DNA from: JACNJF01 sp050288105
Lineage (GTDB): Bacteria; Pseudomonadota; Gammaproteobacteria; GCA-001735895
DNA: 64,000 nt
Assembly (NCBI GenBank): GCA_050288105.1
Contig: JBNKDE010000011.1
Span: 1-64,000 of the forward strand
Reading direction: 5' to 3'
The translations under genes were made by a program, and so were the position numbers. Below are positions 36,272-46,116 of this stretch, in pieces (the first letter of the stretch is position 1; each line of letters opens with the position of its first letter). The notes beneath the pieces are model-generated. The model did no database searches. It was not told where the DNA came from and saw nothing but the letters and a program-made list of their open reading frames with translations.

Positions 36272-37578
36272 TAGATGTTCCCCCTTTCCAGTAATACTGC
36301 ACCGCCCTGACCACCACCTATGCACAGAGAGGCTATACCTCGTTTTGCATTTTTCCTGTGCAGGGTTTTCGCCAGATGGAGTGTGATTCTTGCGCCGCTG
36401 GCACCCACCGGGTGACCCAGGCTAATACCACCGCCATGAATATTCAGGCGTTCCATCGGGATCTCACCAATAGCAGAACCCAATCCTATATGCTGCTTAC
36501 AGTAATCTTTATCTTTTAAGGCTTCGACCACAGCCAGAACCTGTGCTGCAAAGGCTTCATTGATTTCCCAGTAATCAATTGAGTCGACTTTTAACCGACG
36601 TGAACGGAGCAGGGGGCCTATAGCGTGAGCCGGACCCAGGCCCATTTCATCCGGGGCAAGTCCGGCCCAGTGCGTGGTCACCAGTCTGGCCAGAACTGGT
36701 AAATCATATTTTTCTACCGCTTCAGCACTGGCCAGTACCAGGCTGGCGGCGCCATCGGTAATTTGCGAGCTATTGCCTGGAGTCACCAGGCCATAAGGCT
36801 TATCAAACGCGGGTTTCAGTTTGGCTAGCTTTTCTACTGACGAGTCGGCGCGCGCGCCTTCATCATGATCATAGAGATTGCCTTTGTGATCATACATCGG
36901 GATGATTTCATCCAGATCCCCGTTTTGATGGGCCTCCAGTAACCGCAGGTGACTCTGCACCGAGTATTCATCCATCATGCGCCGCGTAATGCCAAATCGA
37001 TGCGCGATTTTCTCGGCAGTCTGGCCCATTGATAGTCCCACGACTGGATCTTTCAAACCTTTGAGCAGTGCTATAACGGGTACAAAGTAGGCAGGGCGTA
37101 GCTGGGAAATAACCTTCAGTTTCTGCTGCATAGACCGTGCGCCCCACCAACTGGCAAGCCAGTTAACCATGTTATCGCTGAACAGCAAGGGCGCGCGACT
37201 CATCGCTTCTATACCACCAGCCAGAATCAGGTTAGAGCGGCCATCCGCAATTGAGAGCGCTGCATTATCCAGTGACTGCATGCCCGAGGCGCAATTGCGA
37301 TGTACGGTATAAGCCGGAACCTGGTCACCACAACCCAGCCTGAGCGCCACTACGCGGCTGATATTGGCTTCGTCCGGACCCGGCATAGTCGAGCCGAATA
37401 TGACTTCGTCGAACGCATCTGCCTCGAAAGGCATCTTTTCAATCAAGGCTCTTGAAGCATTGATGGCAAGGTCCGCGTGTTTAAACGGTCCCGGCTTGCC
37501 CCGAGCCTTAAGAAATGGTGTACGGCATCCATCTACGATGTATACGGGCCTGGCATAGTCAATCTTTTTAAGGGCCAT
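36271..37578 (-). CDS. fadI: Acetyl-CoA acyltransferase (3-ketoacyl-CoA thiolase), FadI-like
   Basis: This thiolase performs the last beta-oxidation step. The nucleophilic Cys lies in HRNCASGMQSLDNA, with His and Cys in GGGISLGHPVGASGAR and CIGGGQGG. ATG 37578 gives 435 residues; a GTG two codons upstream is an alternative. The length and a roughly 45-residue loop region fit FadI/AtoB-like trifunctional partners. It is coupled to fadJ. Confidence 0.93.
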   Translation of the reverse strand: MALKKIDYARPVYIVDGCRTPFLKARGKPGPFKHADLAINASRALIEKMPFEADAFDEVIFGSTMPGPDEANISRVVALRLGCGDQVPAYTVHRNCASGMQSLDNAALSIADGRSNLILAGGIEAMSRAPLLFSDNMVNWLASWWGARSMQQKLKVISQLRPAYFVPVIALLKGLKDPVVGLSMGQTAEKIAHRFGITRRMMDEYSVQSHLRLLEAHQNGDLDEIIPMYDHKGNLYDHDEGARADSSVEKLAKLKPAFDKPYGLVTPGNSSQITDGAASLVLASAEAVEKYDLPVLARLVTTHWAGLAPDEMGLGPAHAIGPLLRSRRLKVDSIDYWEINEAFAAQVLAVVEALKDKDYCKQHIGLGSAIGEIPMERLNIHGGGISLGHPVGASGARITLHLAKTLHRKNAKRGIASLCIGGGQGGAVLLERGNI

Positions 37579-37763
37579 GGTCACTGTTGCCTTTGTGAGT
37601 AGTTGATTAAAATCCGATCTTGAGCCGGATGATCGTTGTCGCTATAGACTATGAGATTATCGGGTAAATGCCAATAGTTCCAATTCAAAACTCTTCTGTG
37701 AAGTTTCCGTTTTCAAACTGTCTTCTAGATAAGTACATAAAAACAGTAGGTTATCATCACTTA

Positions 37764-38984
37764 TTAATGTTGAATATTACGCGATAGAAACAGCTGTATT
37801 GTTAAAGCCAACAAAGAAAGAATAAGAAAACCGCTAATCAGCGGAACCAGTGTCATATTAAATAGCTGTCCGAGCAGGGTACCCACTAGTAAAGAGATCG
37901 CTGAAGTCAAAGCGCCTATTACAGAAGATGCAACGCCTGCCAGGTGGCCCATGGGTTCCATAGCCATTGCATTCAGGTTGCCAAATAACAGCCCCAGACA
38001 GAAAAAGGTAAAAATCGAATACAGCATGAACCCGGTAAACGGCGTGCTAGCGGGTTGTAGTAGCGTTACTGGTAAAAAGAGTAATGCGAGCACAATCATT
38101 AAAATCAATGCGAGACGACTGATTCTGTGCATTCCATATTTTCTTACTATGGAAGAATTTACCAGGGAAGCGACACCCACCGATAAAGCGGAAAATGAAA
38201 AATATAAAACGAATAGATGTCCGGTATCGTAGTAGTCCTGAAAGATCTGTCGTGCGCAGTTCAGGTAACCGATCAGGCAGCCAAAAACCAATCCCGCGCT
38301 AAAGGTGTGTCCCAGGGTTTGGGTATTGGTCAGAACCAGAGTGATGCTTTTGTAAATGTCGGCAAAGCTGAAACTATGTCGATTTTCCTCTGTAAGTGTC
38401 TCAGGCAGACGTAGCGACATCCAGACAGAAATGATCAAAGCAATCAGGATGAACAAGGCAAAAATCATACGCCAATGGCTAAGTACCAGAATAGCTTCGC
38501 CCAGTGCGGGCGCCACTACGGGAACAAAGATAAACACCGCCATAATAAAGGACAATACGCGCGCCATTTCACGCCCGCTAAAAAGGTCGCGTAAAATTGC
38601 TACACTGGAAACACGCGGCGCTGCCGCGCCAAATCCCTGTAACACGCGACCCACCAGCATCCACTCATAGCTATTCGCGTTGTAACTTAACAAGCTACCG
38701 ATAATAAAGATGCTTAAGCCAATATAGATACTAAGTTTTCTGCCAAAACTATCGGCCAGCGGCCCATAAATTAATTGTCCCAGAGTCAATCCTAATAGTA
38801 AAAATCCAATTACATATTGCGTCTGGTTGGCATCCGATACGCCCAGATCAGCACCTGCGACTGATAGTAACGGTAACACAGCGTCAATGGACAGGGCAGT
38901 GAGCGATACCATTAAAGCCATTAAGGTAACAAGTTCACCGAAAGGCAATTTCAATTGATAACTCGATGTGTCGGGGCTGTTCAC
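37764..38984 (-). CDS. MFS multidrug exporter, Bcr/CflA family
   Basis: This 406-residue protein has about twelve membrane helices. It carries the MFS motif A region GPLADSFGRKLSIYIG between helices 2 and 3, and LVGRVLQGFGAAAPRVSSVAILRDLF, which is characteristic of Bcr/CflA drug-proton antiporters. It may export drugs or small peptides such as Cys derivatives, and the substrate is not predictable. It stands alone, downstream of nothing obvious. Confidence 0.9.
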   Translation of the reverse strand: MNSPDTSSYQLKLPFGELVTLMALMVSLTALSIDAVLPLLSVAGADLGVSDANQTQYVIGFLLLGLTLGQLIYGPLADSFGRKLSIYIGLSIFIIGSLLSYNANSYEWMLVGRVLQGFGAAAPRVSSVAILRDLFSGREMARVLSFIMAVFIFVPVVAPALGEAILVLSHWRMIFALFILIALIISVWMSLRLPETLTEENRHSFSFADIYKSITLVLTNTQTLGHTFSAGLVFGCLIGYLNCARQIFQDYYDTGHLFVLYFSFSALSVGVASLVNSSIVRKYGMHRISRLALILMIVLALLFLPVTLLQPASTPFTGFMLYSIFTFFCLGLLFGNLNAMAMEPMGHLAGVASSVIGALTSAISLLVGTLLGQLFNMTLVPLISGFLILSLLALTIQLFLSRNIQH

Positions 38985-39248
38985 TGAATATGATTAAAAA
39001 TTTTGTGGTTGAATGATCAGGGTGACAAAGCAGGTTATATGGAACCGTAAGTCAGATATCCTTCTGATTGCGCATGATAGCGTTGCGATGGGTTAATCTG
39101 CTAATCAATTTTCCCATTTTTATTCAAAGTGAGCCGCATAAATGAATTCAATGTCTTTTCAGAGCGATTATGCCAGTCAATTACGATTGCCAGGTTTTAA
39201 AGAGCGAAATATACTGCACTTTATCTAAAAAGCGGATGAACAAAAATT

Positions 39249-40082
39249 ATGATAAAGGATATATTGCTCTTCTTAGATGATAGTAAAACCAACACACAAC
39301 GCATCCAGCTAGGATTAAATTTTTCTGACCAGCATCAGGCGAATCTCACTGCAGCAGCGTTTGGTTCAATGAAACCCATCCATGCGCCCAAATCTGAAGA
39401 TGACAAGGCTGTTTACCGAATGGGCGAACGTATGGCAGAGAAAATCATTGAAGAATTTAAGGCTGCCGCGGCGAGTTATGCAGGCGATGTAAAAACAGAA
39501 ACTCTGATTATTTTTGGTGATGCAGTGAGTAGCGCAACCAAGATTGCCCATTATTCAAGGAATTACGATCTGATTATCCTGAGTCAACCCGATCCAAAGC
39601 AGGACAATTACCAGCATTTATTAGAAAAAGCACAGCAAGTGCTTTTGTACAGTGGTCGACCCGTTCTTTTTATTCCGTATATAGGGGCGAAAAATATTCC
39701 GTTCAAAAAAGCGATGATCGCCTGGGATGGCACACCTTCAGTCAGTCGATCCGTTCACGATGCAATTCCGTTATTAAGGAAAGTCGATAAAGTTACGATT
39801 CTGGTCGTTGAAAGCATAAAGCAGCAGGCAATCAAGAAAGAAGTCCTGGTTGAAGGTCTGACTTCACATCTTACCAATCATGGCGTGAATGCCGAAATAC
39901 AAAAAGTTAATCCTGGAAATAACAGCGTAACCACCGTTATTCAAAATCAAATCAGTGACCAGGCGATAGATCTGCTAATCATGGGTGGGCACGGTACGCC
40001 AACGTTAACGCAAAAGATATTCGGTACCGTTACCAGCAATCTGCTGTCATCGTTGGTGGTTCCTGTATTGATCTCGAATTAA
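39249..40082 (+). CDS. Universal stress protein, tandem domain
   Basis: This 277-residue protein has two USP domains (about 1-140 and 150-277). The C-terminal domain carries a perfect nucleotide-binding motif G-x2-G-x9-G-T (GGHGTPTLTQKIFGT); the first domain lacks it. Such proteins are induced under stress and bind ATP. It is monocistronic, preceded by about 260 bases with no convincing gene. Confidence 0.9.
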   Translation: MIKDILLFLDDSKTNTQRIQLGLNFSDQHQANLTAAAFGSMKPIHAPKSEDDKAVYRMGERMAEKIIEEFKAAAASYAGDVKTETLIIFGDAVSSATKIAHYSRNYDLIILSQPDPKQDNYQHLLEKAQQVLLYSGRPVLFIPYIGAKNIPFKKAMIAWDGTPSVSRSVHDAIPLLRKVDKVTILVVESIKQQAIKKEVLVEGLTSHLTNHGVNAEIQKVNPGNNSVTTVIQNQISDQAIDLLIMGGHGTPTLTQKIFGTVTSNLLSSLVVPVLISN

Positions 40083-40238
40083 ATAACGATCTACATTTGT
40101 CTTAGTGCTCACCTTGTCAATATATAACTGCGTATAATGTATATTATGTAAAGTAACATATTATTCAGCATAATCCGCGTGAAATGGACGTCTGGACGGG
40201 ACACTCCGATTATTCGATTGGGGGTTTATGGACGAGCA

Positions 40239-41282
40239 CTAGTTAACTTCAAGATTCCGGCCTCCATCTAGATTCATGACGTGCTCTATTATTAGCCCAG
40301 ATCCAACGTGTGTATGAGGCTTTACTGTCAGTTTTAATCGGCCATAGAGTTTACCACGAGAATGAATATAGTAATTTTTATGTATATCAATATGCTTTTC
40401 ATTTCCTTGAAAACGTACTGTAGCCACATAACCTGAAGCTGGTGCAAAATTCATATAAATCTCATCAGATTCCAGCAAGCCTCCATCAGGAACTGTTAGT
40501 GTCAGCTCCCAATGCCCGCTTTCGTCTTTATTGAATAAAACCTGTAAATCAAGTGGAAATTCGCCAATTTTCCCGACACGACTCGCATGAGACTTTGTCA
40601 AATCCAGGCTGTAGATTTTCCCAGGTTTGAATCCATAATTGCCCCTAGCCTCACTCGTAATGGGATAACCTTTATCACCTACTTTCCACGCTTTAAATAC
40701 ATATGGATTTTCTCTGGAAATATATTCTTTCCATAATACAGAGTCATCAAAGCGATCATAATTATCAAAATTGCGTTGGGATATTTTTATTTCATACCCA
40801 GGCTTAGTTATCTTTTCAATACTCAACCCATCGCCTTTAGCATCAATAATATGAAATATTCCATCAGTATCGGTTTTGACTCGATTGTATCCAGTACCTT
40901 CAGTCAAGTAACCACCTGCAGCATAGAACTCTATCAATGCTCCAGCGACTGGATTTCCGTTCTGATCCTCTATTCGTCCATAAAACTCGATATCTCTTAG
41001 CATGCTCTTTGCGATAGCCGTCATTTTATTCCAATAGGTATCACTAGCTTTCTTACCTTCTGGTGTCTTCAAATGTTCCTGATATATCTTTTTATCTTTC
41101 TCGGCTTGATTAATAGACTGGTCGAAAGATTCCGTATACTCAGCTTCATTTTGCAGGGGATGCATAATATTTGGCCTTTCTTCAACCACGTCATAGTTTC
41201 CAAAGATGACGAAATAACCTACCACTATAATAACCAGCAATAGAAATGCGGCAGAGTAGTATTTAGGTTCATTCAATTTCAT
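40239..41282 (-). CDS. Membrane-anchored protein with a carboxypeptidase-regulatory-like (Ig-fold) domain, function unknown
   Basis: I do not recognise this protein. It has an N-terminal membrane anchor (about residues 9-29), a charged helical linker, then a region (about 98-175) resembling carboxypeptidase-regulatory or transthyretin-like beta-sandwiches (GRIEDQNGNPVAGALIEF, VKTDTDGIFHI), and a C-terminal beta-rich part. Most of it should be outside the inner membrane. The gene is AT-rich relative to its neighbours and begins 12 bases after the truncated hydrolase, so the two were probably an operon. Horizontal acquisition is possible. Confidence 0.7.
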   Translation of the reverse strand: MKLNEPKYYSAAFLLLVIIVVGYFVIFGNYDVVEERPNIMHPLQNEAEYTESFDQSINQAEKDKKIYQEHLKTPEGKKASDTYWNKMTAIAKSMLRDIEFYGRIEDQNGNPVAGALIEFYAAGGYLTEGTGYNRVKTDTDGIFHIIDAKGDGLSIEKITKPGYEIKISQRNFDNYDRFDDSVLWKEYISRENPYVFKAWKVGDKGYPITSEARGNYGFKPGKIYSLDLTKSHASRVGKIGEFPLDLQVLFNKDESGHWELTLTVPDGGLLESDEIYMNFAPASGYVATVRFQGNEKHIDIHKNYYIHSRGKLYGRLKLTVKPHTHVGSGLIIEHVMNLDGGRNLEVN

Positions 41283-41294
41283 TAAAAATTTACC

Positions 41295-42197
41295 CTATTG
41301 TGGTATTGCTATCGATAAATCAAATTGTCCTAACATCTCATCCCAATACTTCTTCCTGGATAAATAGTTCGAAAAAAACTCAGCACTATGTCCCTGATTA
41401 CTAGGGCCAAAACCTTGAAAACCATTCGCTGTTAAATTCAAGTTCACATGGGCTGTAATTTCTGACCCACCTTCCATCGTTGCCCTTTGCCCTAAAGCAT
41501 GTGTCCTGGCAGGGATGATATGCGCCAGAATATTAGCTGATGTATCGCTGATTGGATTTTGATTCGTCCAGAATTTTTGAGATGAATCTTTGTAATACCT
41601 GTCAGTAACCTTTTCGCTATCTTCATAGTCTGGAATATATGCATCTGCAATACACTCCGCTGTACTGTAAGGGCAATCCCAATTCCAGTTCCAGTTGTAT
41701 GTCCAAGTTGGACCACCTAAATAATCAGGTTTGGACAATTGGTTAAACTCCCATCCTTTAAGCGCTCTGTCTGCCTCGTTATGAAAGTTAATAATATTGC
41801 CTGCTGATGCTCTGATATTGTGGTAATAATGCCCCCCCCACGATTCACTCTGGGATATCATCAACTCGAGATTTGGACTTGTTGCCCCATGAAGGTCGGG
41901 AATATCGTATGAGTAGTAATTAGGCGGCATATCATATTCAGTCCTTACACTTCTGTACTGATTATCGTAGCAACGCCAAGCAGTTTCTGGATCTGTTGTA
42001 CCAATATTTTCATAAATACAATCTGCAGCCAATGATATTCCTCCTAGTAAATTATGTCGCATGAAACTCTCATGGGGGCTATAACTACTACCTACCTCAG
42101 CAGCCTGAGACGCAATGTAATGATCAACAAGAGGAGTAGCATTAGCAACCCTTAGTGCCTCACTAACTACCACGTTGCCCATACTGTGCGCAAACAC
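41295..42197 (-). pseudogene. 5'-truncated alpha/beta hydrolase (lipase-like) remnant
   Basis: The frame begins with a GTG reading (V)FAHSMGNVVVSEAL, the nucleophile elbow of a serine hydrolase (AHSMG). In intact enzymes this lies 100 or more residues from the N-terminus, so the catalytic strand region upstream is missing. An in-frame TGA lies two codons before the GTG, and no continuation is seen upstream. The rest (300 residues) includes an aromatic stretch (WTYNWNWNWDCPY) and a late histidine (GHSAEFF) that could complete a triad. It is AT-rich like its partner gene. Confidence 0.6.
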
Positions 42198-42414
42198 TAC
42201 TCAAAACCCAGAGCCTGTGGACCACCCCACCTTATCGTTGGCTTTATCTACTACACAAAGACAGTGAGACATTAGCTTCCCAAAGCCTTTGTATTGACGC
42301 TATCAATGGCTCCTTCTGAGTGCTGCATCTTTGTGCTATTTCTGCTCAGATACAAGCGACGGTTCCGTTGACCATATACGTTTTTACAGATCGAATAAAC
42401 ATGGCAATCCTCAT
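42198..42414. other. Gap between the truncated hydrolase and the aldehyde dehydrogenase gene
   Basis: These 217 bases contain no recognisable gene. The plus strand has an open stretch with one stop that reads like degraded coding sequence (for example ATVPLTIYVFTDRINMAIL near its end), but I cannot match it to a family. It probably marks the breakpoint of the deletion that removed the hydrolase N-terminus. Confidence 0.3.
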
Positions 42415-43860
42415 TTAAAATGGGTAATGCTGGTGTGGATCTTCGATGGTCACCCAACGAATGGTTGTAAATGAATCAATTGCAGGTTTACCACCGAAAC
42501 GGCCGTAGCCACTGTCCTTAACTCCACCGAATGGCATTTGTGCTTCATCAGCTACCGTCGGGCCGTTAATGTGACAGATACCGCTTTCAATCTTATCAGC
42601 GACCGCCAGAGCACGCTTTATGTTGCTGCTGTAAACAGAGGCCGATAATCCGTATGCAGTGTCATTTGCCACGCGAATAGCTTCTTCATCACTGGAAACT
42701 CGTATCACAGGTTTCACCGGGCCAAAGCTTTCTTCAGAATATATTTTCATGTCGGGAGTGACATTATCGATTAGCGTCGCTTCAACAATCGTACCTTGAC
42801 GATTGCCACCGGCTATAACTTTACCGCCCTTAGCGGTTGCATCCTGAATGATGGCGTCCATTTTCTCAGCCGCTTGCATGGTGACTAAAGAACCCAAAAC
42901 AACCATATCTCTGGGATTGCCAGCAGGCAATGCATTCGCCTTTGCAGCAAAAGCTTCTATAAACTGATCAGCAATGCCTTCATGAACAATAAGTCGTTCA
43001 GTTGACATACAAATCTGCCCTTGATTCATGAATGAACCAAATGCCGCTCCATTCACAGCAGCTTCAACATCAGCATCATCTAAAATGATCATTGGTGCTT
43101 TGCCGCCTAACTCTAAAAGCACAGGTTTAAGTTGTTCCGCTGCTAGTTTCGCAATAATCCGACCAACGCTGGTAGATCCTGTGAAGTTGATATGGCGTAC
43201 TTCAGGAGCGGAGATTAATGCCGCGACAATTTCTGCTGCATCTTCTGGCGCATTAGTTATTACATTCAGCACGCCGTCTGGAAAACCTGCCGCCTTAAAG
43301 GCTTCACCAATCGCCAGATGAGTTGCTGGACATAACTCGGAGGCCTTGAGTACCACAGTGTTACCACAGGCTATGGCCATTGCCACAGCCCGAACACCTA
43401 AAATTACCGGGGCGTTCCACGGAGCAATGCCCAGACAAACACCTAAAGGTTTACGCTGGGACATGGATAAAGTGCCAGGTTTGTTTGCAGGAATCACCTC
43501 ACCGGTGATTTGACTGGTCATTGAAGCAGCCTCTCGCAGCATTCCGGCAGCTAACATGCAATTAAAACCACCCCACGGTCCAGTTGATCCTGTTTCAGTG
43601 ATCATTGTCTGAATGATCTGATCAGTCATTCCTTCTAACTCATCCGCAGCTTTAAGTAATAAAGCTCGCCGTTCGGCGGGGCCTGTTTTAGACCAGGCAG
43701 GGAACGCCTGCCCTGCCGCTTTTGCTGCTTTCAGCGCATCTTCTACGGACGCTGCAGCAGCTGTGGTTGCTACTTCGCCAGTCACGGGATCACGGCGTTC
43801 ATAGGTTCGGTTATTAGTAGCAGCTTCTTCTGAGCCACCAATCAATAGTGATTTTTTCAT
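42415..43860 (-). CDS. NAD(P)-dependent aldehyde dehydrogenase
   Basis: This 481-residue ALDH-superfamily enzyme oxidises aldehydes to acids. It shows Glu250 (LELGGKAP), nucleophile Cys284 (NQGQICMS), cofactor region FTGSTSVG and the C-terminal motif MPFGGVKDSGYGRFGG. It most resembles benzaldehyde/vanillin/salicylaldehyde-type dehydrogenases, but the substrate is uncertain. A GAGGAA site precedes the ATG. It is divergent from the lipoprotein gene and has no obvious operon partner. Confidence 0.9.
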   Translation of the reverse strand: MKKSLLIGGSEEAATNNRTYERRDPVTGEVATTAAAASVEDALKAAKAAGQAFPAWSKTGPAERRALLLKAADELEGMTDQIIQTMITETGSTGPWGGFNCMLAAGMLREAASMTSQITGEVIPANKPGTLSMSQRKPLGVCLGIAPWNAPVILGVRAVAMAIACGNTVVLKASELCPATHLAIGEAFKAAGFPDGVLNVITNAPEDAAEIVAALISAPEVRHINFTGSTSVGRIIAKLAAEQLKPVLLELGGKAPMIILDDADVEAAVNGAAFGSFMNQGQICMSTERLIVHEGIADQFIEAFAAKANALPAGNPRDMVVLGSLVTMQAAEKMDAIIQDATAKGGKVIAGGNRQGTIVEATLIDNVTPDMKIYSEESFGPVKPVIRVSSDEEAIRVANDTAYGLSASVYSSNIKRALAVADKIESGICHINGPTVADEAQMPFGGVKDSGYGRFGGKPAIDSFTTIRWVTIEDPHQHYPF

Positions 43861-44076
43861 AGAGATTCCTCTTTTATGGTTTGTATTTCAACACTTTGCC
43901 AGGGCGACAAATATGTCATTATTATCTTATGAATGAACTATCGCTATCGACCCAAAGTTGCCATTCCTGACAGCTTGTAGCGTCGTAATATGTCATTTTA
44001 CTGCAAGGAACCAGCTCGTTTCCTGATTATATACAACATACTTTAGTTGAGAAGAGTTCTCATGGACCTCGGCCCC

Positions 44077-44100
44077 CTTTAACTTATACTTTAACTTATA
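44077..44100. repeat. Perfect 12-bp tandem repeat upstream of a lipoprotein gene
   Basis: CTTTAACTTATA occurs twice head to tail, about 85 bases before the lipoprotein start, in the 325-base gap after the aldehyde dehydrogenase gene. The rest of the gap shows no gene. The repeat could be a pair of regulator half-sites or a slippage product. Confidence 0.5.
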
Positions 44101-44185
44101 GAAAAGATGGAACTTGAATAGAAGATATAAGAGTGAGAATATTTCGCCGCCATATTTGTCAGCAACGTCATTCAGGATGAAACAC

Positions 44186-44821
44186 ATGACTACTTCTACC
44201 AGAATTCTTACCCTACTTCTTTGCGCATTTTTACAGGCCTGTATTGCTTTTCCAAGCAACCCCGATTTGTATGAATTTCTCAGCGTAAAGAACCAACGGG
44301 GTGATACAGTAACAGGTACTCATATCCAGCCGATGAAACGTTATCTCACCTCGCCTGATGGCCCTCGACGGGTTCAAGCGGGAGACAGGACGTCACATTA
44401 CCTGTGGATCGGGGCGGATGGCACCCAACGAAATCTTGATTTTTTGACGCCTCCCAGACTTTGGCCCGAACGTAACCTGTGGTTGATCCATCCTGTACAA
44501 AACAGCAACCAGTGGATTGCTTACCGTATGATTCCAGTGGTTACTTCACTTGTATCGCTCTCCCCTTACAAGCCGAGACAGGAATATGAACTTCTATTAT
44601 TCGACAAGCAACAGGTTATCCATTCACTAAAGCTCACTGCCGACTTGCTACCCAGGCATGCCTGGCTGCGTGGCAACGATACACGCAAGGCGACTACTAT
44701 AGAAAACCACTATATCAACATCGCTAATCAACATCTGCATTTTATCGATACAGGTAAAGACTACGAAATCATCGTGCGAGATGATCGGTTGACGACTCAG
44801 CCATCGATAACAGCCAAATAA
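44186..44821 (+). CDS. Putative lipoprotein of unknown function
   Basis: ATG 44186, spaced 9 bases from a CAGGA site, gives a signal peptide with lipobox LQAC (TLLLCAFLQACIAF), so lipidation on that cysteine is likely. The mature protein is about 195 residues, has no family I recognise, and contains many aromatic and basic residues (LWPERNLWLIHPVQNS). Upstream ATGs (44177, 44114) are possible. It is monocistronic. Confidence 0.65.
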   Translation: MTTSTRILTLLLCAFLQACIAFPSNPDLYEFLSVKNQRGDTVTGTHIQPMKRYLTSPDGPRRVQAGDRTSHYLWIGADGTQRNLDFLTPPRLWPERNLWLIHPVQNSNQWIAYRMIPVVTSLVSLSPYKPRQEYELLLFDKQQVIHSLKLTADLLPRHAWLRGNDTRKATTIENHYINIANQHLHFIDTGKDYEIIVRDDRLTTQPSITAK

Positions 44822-45225
44822 ATAGGCAAATACGTAGCCAGGGGATTTTAATCCACTAACAGATCTACAGTTCGAGTACCTGAAAGGATCGTTACCCAGT
44901 GCCATGTCCTGTTATTAATCCCTGCTCCGATTTTCCCCCCGCTACACCGGGCCGCCACTTAAATAGCCAGGAATTTTGGGGACTGTTTACTAAATTCAAA
45001 TTTAAATTTGAACGTCTGCTTATGGCACTAGCTGTCTATCGCACTGCACCATGCCAATGTCCGCTTTAACAAATCTTGATAATGGCACCAACTTCTTCAA
45101 ATTGAGATTAGCTGGAAGAAATTTTCACAACTTCAGGAATAATTCCCAACCAGGATAATCCGGAAATATTTGATACCGCGTTGCCTAATGTTTAGTGTCT
45201 GAAATTACCTGCATTGTTCGGTAAT
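44822..45225. other. Non-coding gap of about 400 bases with an 18-bp palindrome
   Basis: No gene is visible in this stretch. TTCAAATTTAAATTTGAA (44995-45012) is a perfect palindrome, AT-rich enough to be a regulator site or a mobile-element scar. Otherwise the sequence is unremarkable. Confidence 0.4.
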
Positions 45226-45270
45226 ATGGGCATAACGAGAAAAACTTTCAGGCCAGCTTTCCAGATTCGA

Positions 45271-46116
45271 ATGCCCAAACCCATAGACCTATATTTTGAG
45301 GATGATAAACAGTTTGATAAGCACCCTCTTTTGCTTGTACACGGTCTGTTTTCCAGTAGAAATCATTGGTTGTTAAATGAATGCCTGAGCGATCACTTTC
45401 GTCTGATTAAGGTTGATTTACCGGCGCATGGCTTGTCGCCTGCACTGGAAGATATTGATAGCTACTCACCCGATGTCATCGTGCAAAGCCTGGATCTGTT
45501 ACGCCAGAAGCTGGGGATTCGCAAATGGTCGATTTGCGGGCAAAGTTTTGGTGCTGCGCTTACTTTGCGTTACGCATTGAAGCACCCTTCATCGATCCTG
45601 GCACATATATTTACCAACGCCAATGCCGCGTTTCGAGATATCTGGAGTAATGAATTTACCGAACAACATGAATCACGCATTGCGACGATTCGACAATCAG
45701 GTCATGAGGGGATGAAAACCCTGCCCTATCACCCTGCTCATGCTCGTCGATTTCCCGAGCATATTAAACAAAGCATGACCGCGGCTGCAGATTCTACCTC
45801 GGTGGCCGGGATTCTGAATCTGTTCCTGCATACCTTACCCCGGCTTTCGATTCGCAGGCAGTTTGCATCGACAGTAGTACCGACCTTACTCGTTAACGGT
45901 GTGTGGGAAAAGGCGTTTCAAAGCACTCGTGAGTGGATTGAACAGGAACTTCCCTCTATACAGATCGTTGACCTGGATGGTGGGCATTCCATTAATATCG
46001 AACAGCCCGAAGCGTTCAATGATGCGGTTAAATCCTTTATCAATTCGCAACTTGAAAAGTCTAACCAGCGATCACCTCTCCGCCACACTGACCCCGGCAT
46101 ACCCCATGCTGATTAG
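45271..46116 (+). CDS. Alpha/beta-fold hydrolase, YbfF-like
   Basis: This esterase-like protein has the oxyanion motif LLVHGLFSSRNHW, the nucleophile motif CGQSFGAAL (Ser), PAHGLSP, and the final His in DGGHSINIEQPEAF. ATG 45271 gives 281 residues and an N-terminus like E. coli YbfF; ATG 45226 or TTG 45214 would add 15-19 residues. The 3' end overlaps the next gene by 11 bases. The substrate is unknown. Confidence 0.85.
   Translation: MPKPIDLYFEDDKQFDKHPLLLVHGLFSSRNHWLLNECLSDHFRLIKVDLPAHGLSPALEDIDSYSPDVIVQSLDLLRQKLGIRKWSICGQSFGAALTLRYALKHPSSILAHIFTNANAAFRDIWSNEFTEQHESRIATIRQSGHEGMKTLPYHPAHARRFPEHIKQSMTAAADSTSVAGILNLFLHTLPRLSIRRQFASTVVPTLLVNGVWEKAFQSTREWIEQELPSIQIVDLDGGHSINIEQPEAFNDAVKSFINSQLEKSNQRSPLRHTDPGIPHAD

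Noticed and set aside
39142..39228. 28-codon reading frame upstream of the universal stress protein gene
   Set aside because: No convincing ribosome-binding site and too short to judge; could be a leader peptide but nothing in it supports that.
40179..40271. 30-codon plus-strand frame from GTG near the end of the membrane-anchored protein gene
   Set aside because: It lies antisense to the 3' end of a longer gene, has no ribosome-binding site and shows no recognisable motif.
43993..44259. 88-residue minus-strand frame over the lipoprotein gene start
   Set aside because: Overlaps the signal-peptide region of the better supported lipoprotein gene and has no family features.
45899..46105. N-terminal extension of the AbrB-family frame
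   Set aside because: It is out of phase within the alpha/beta hydrolase coding sequence; the family N-terminus begins at the ATG at 46106.
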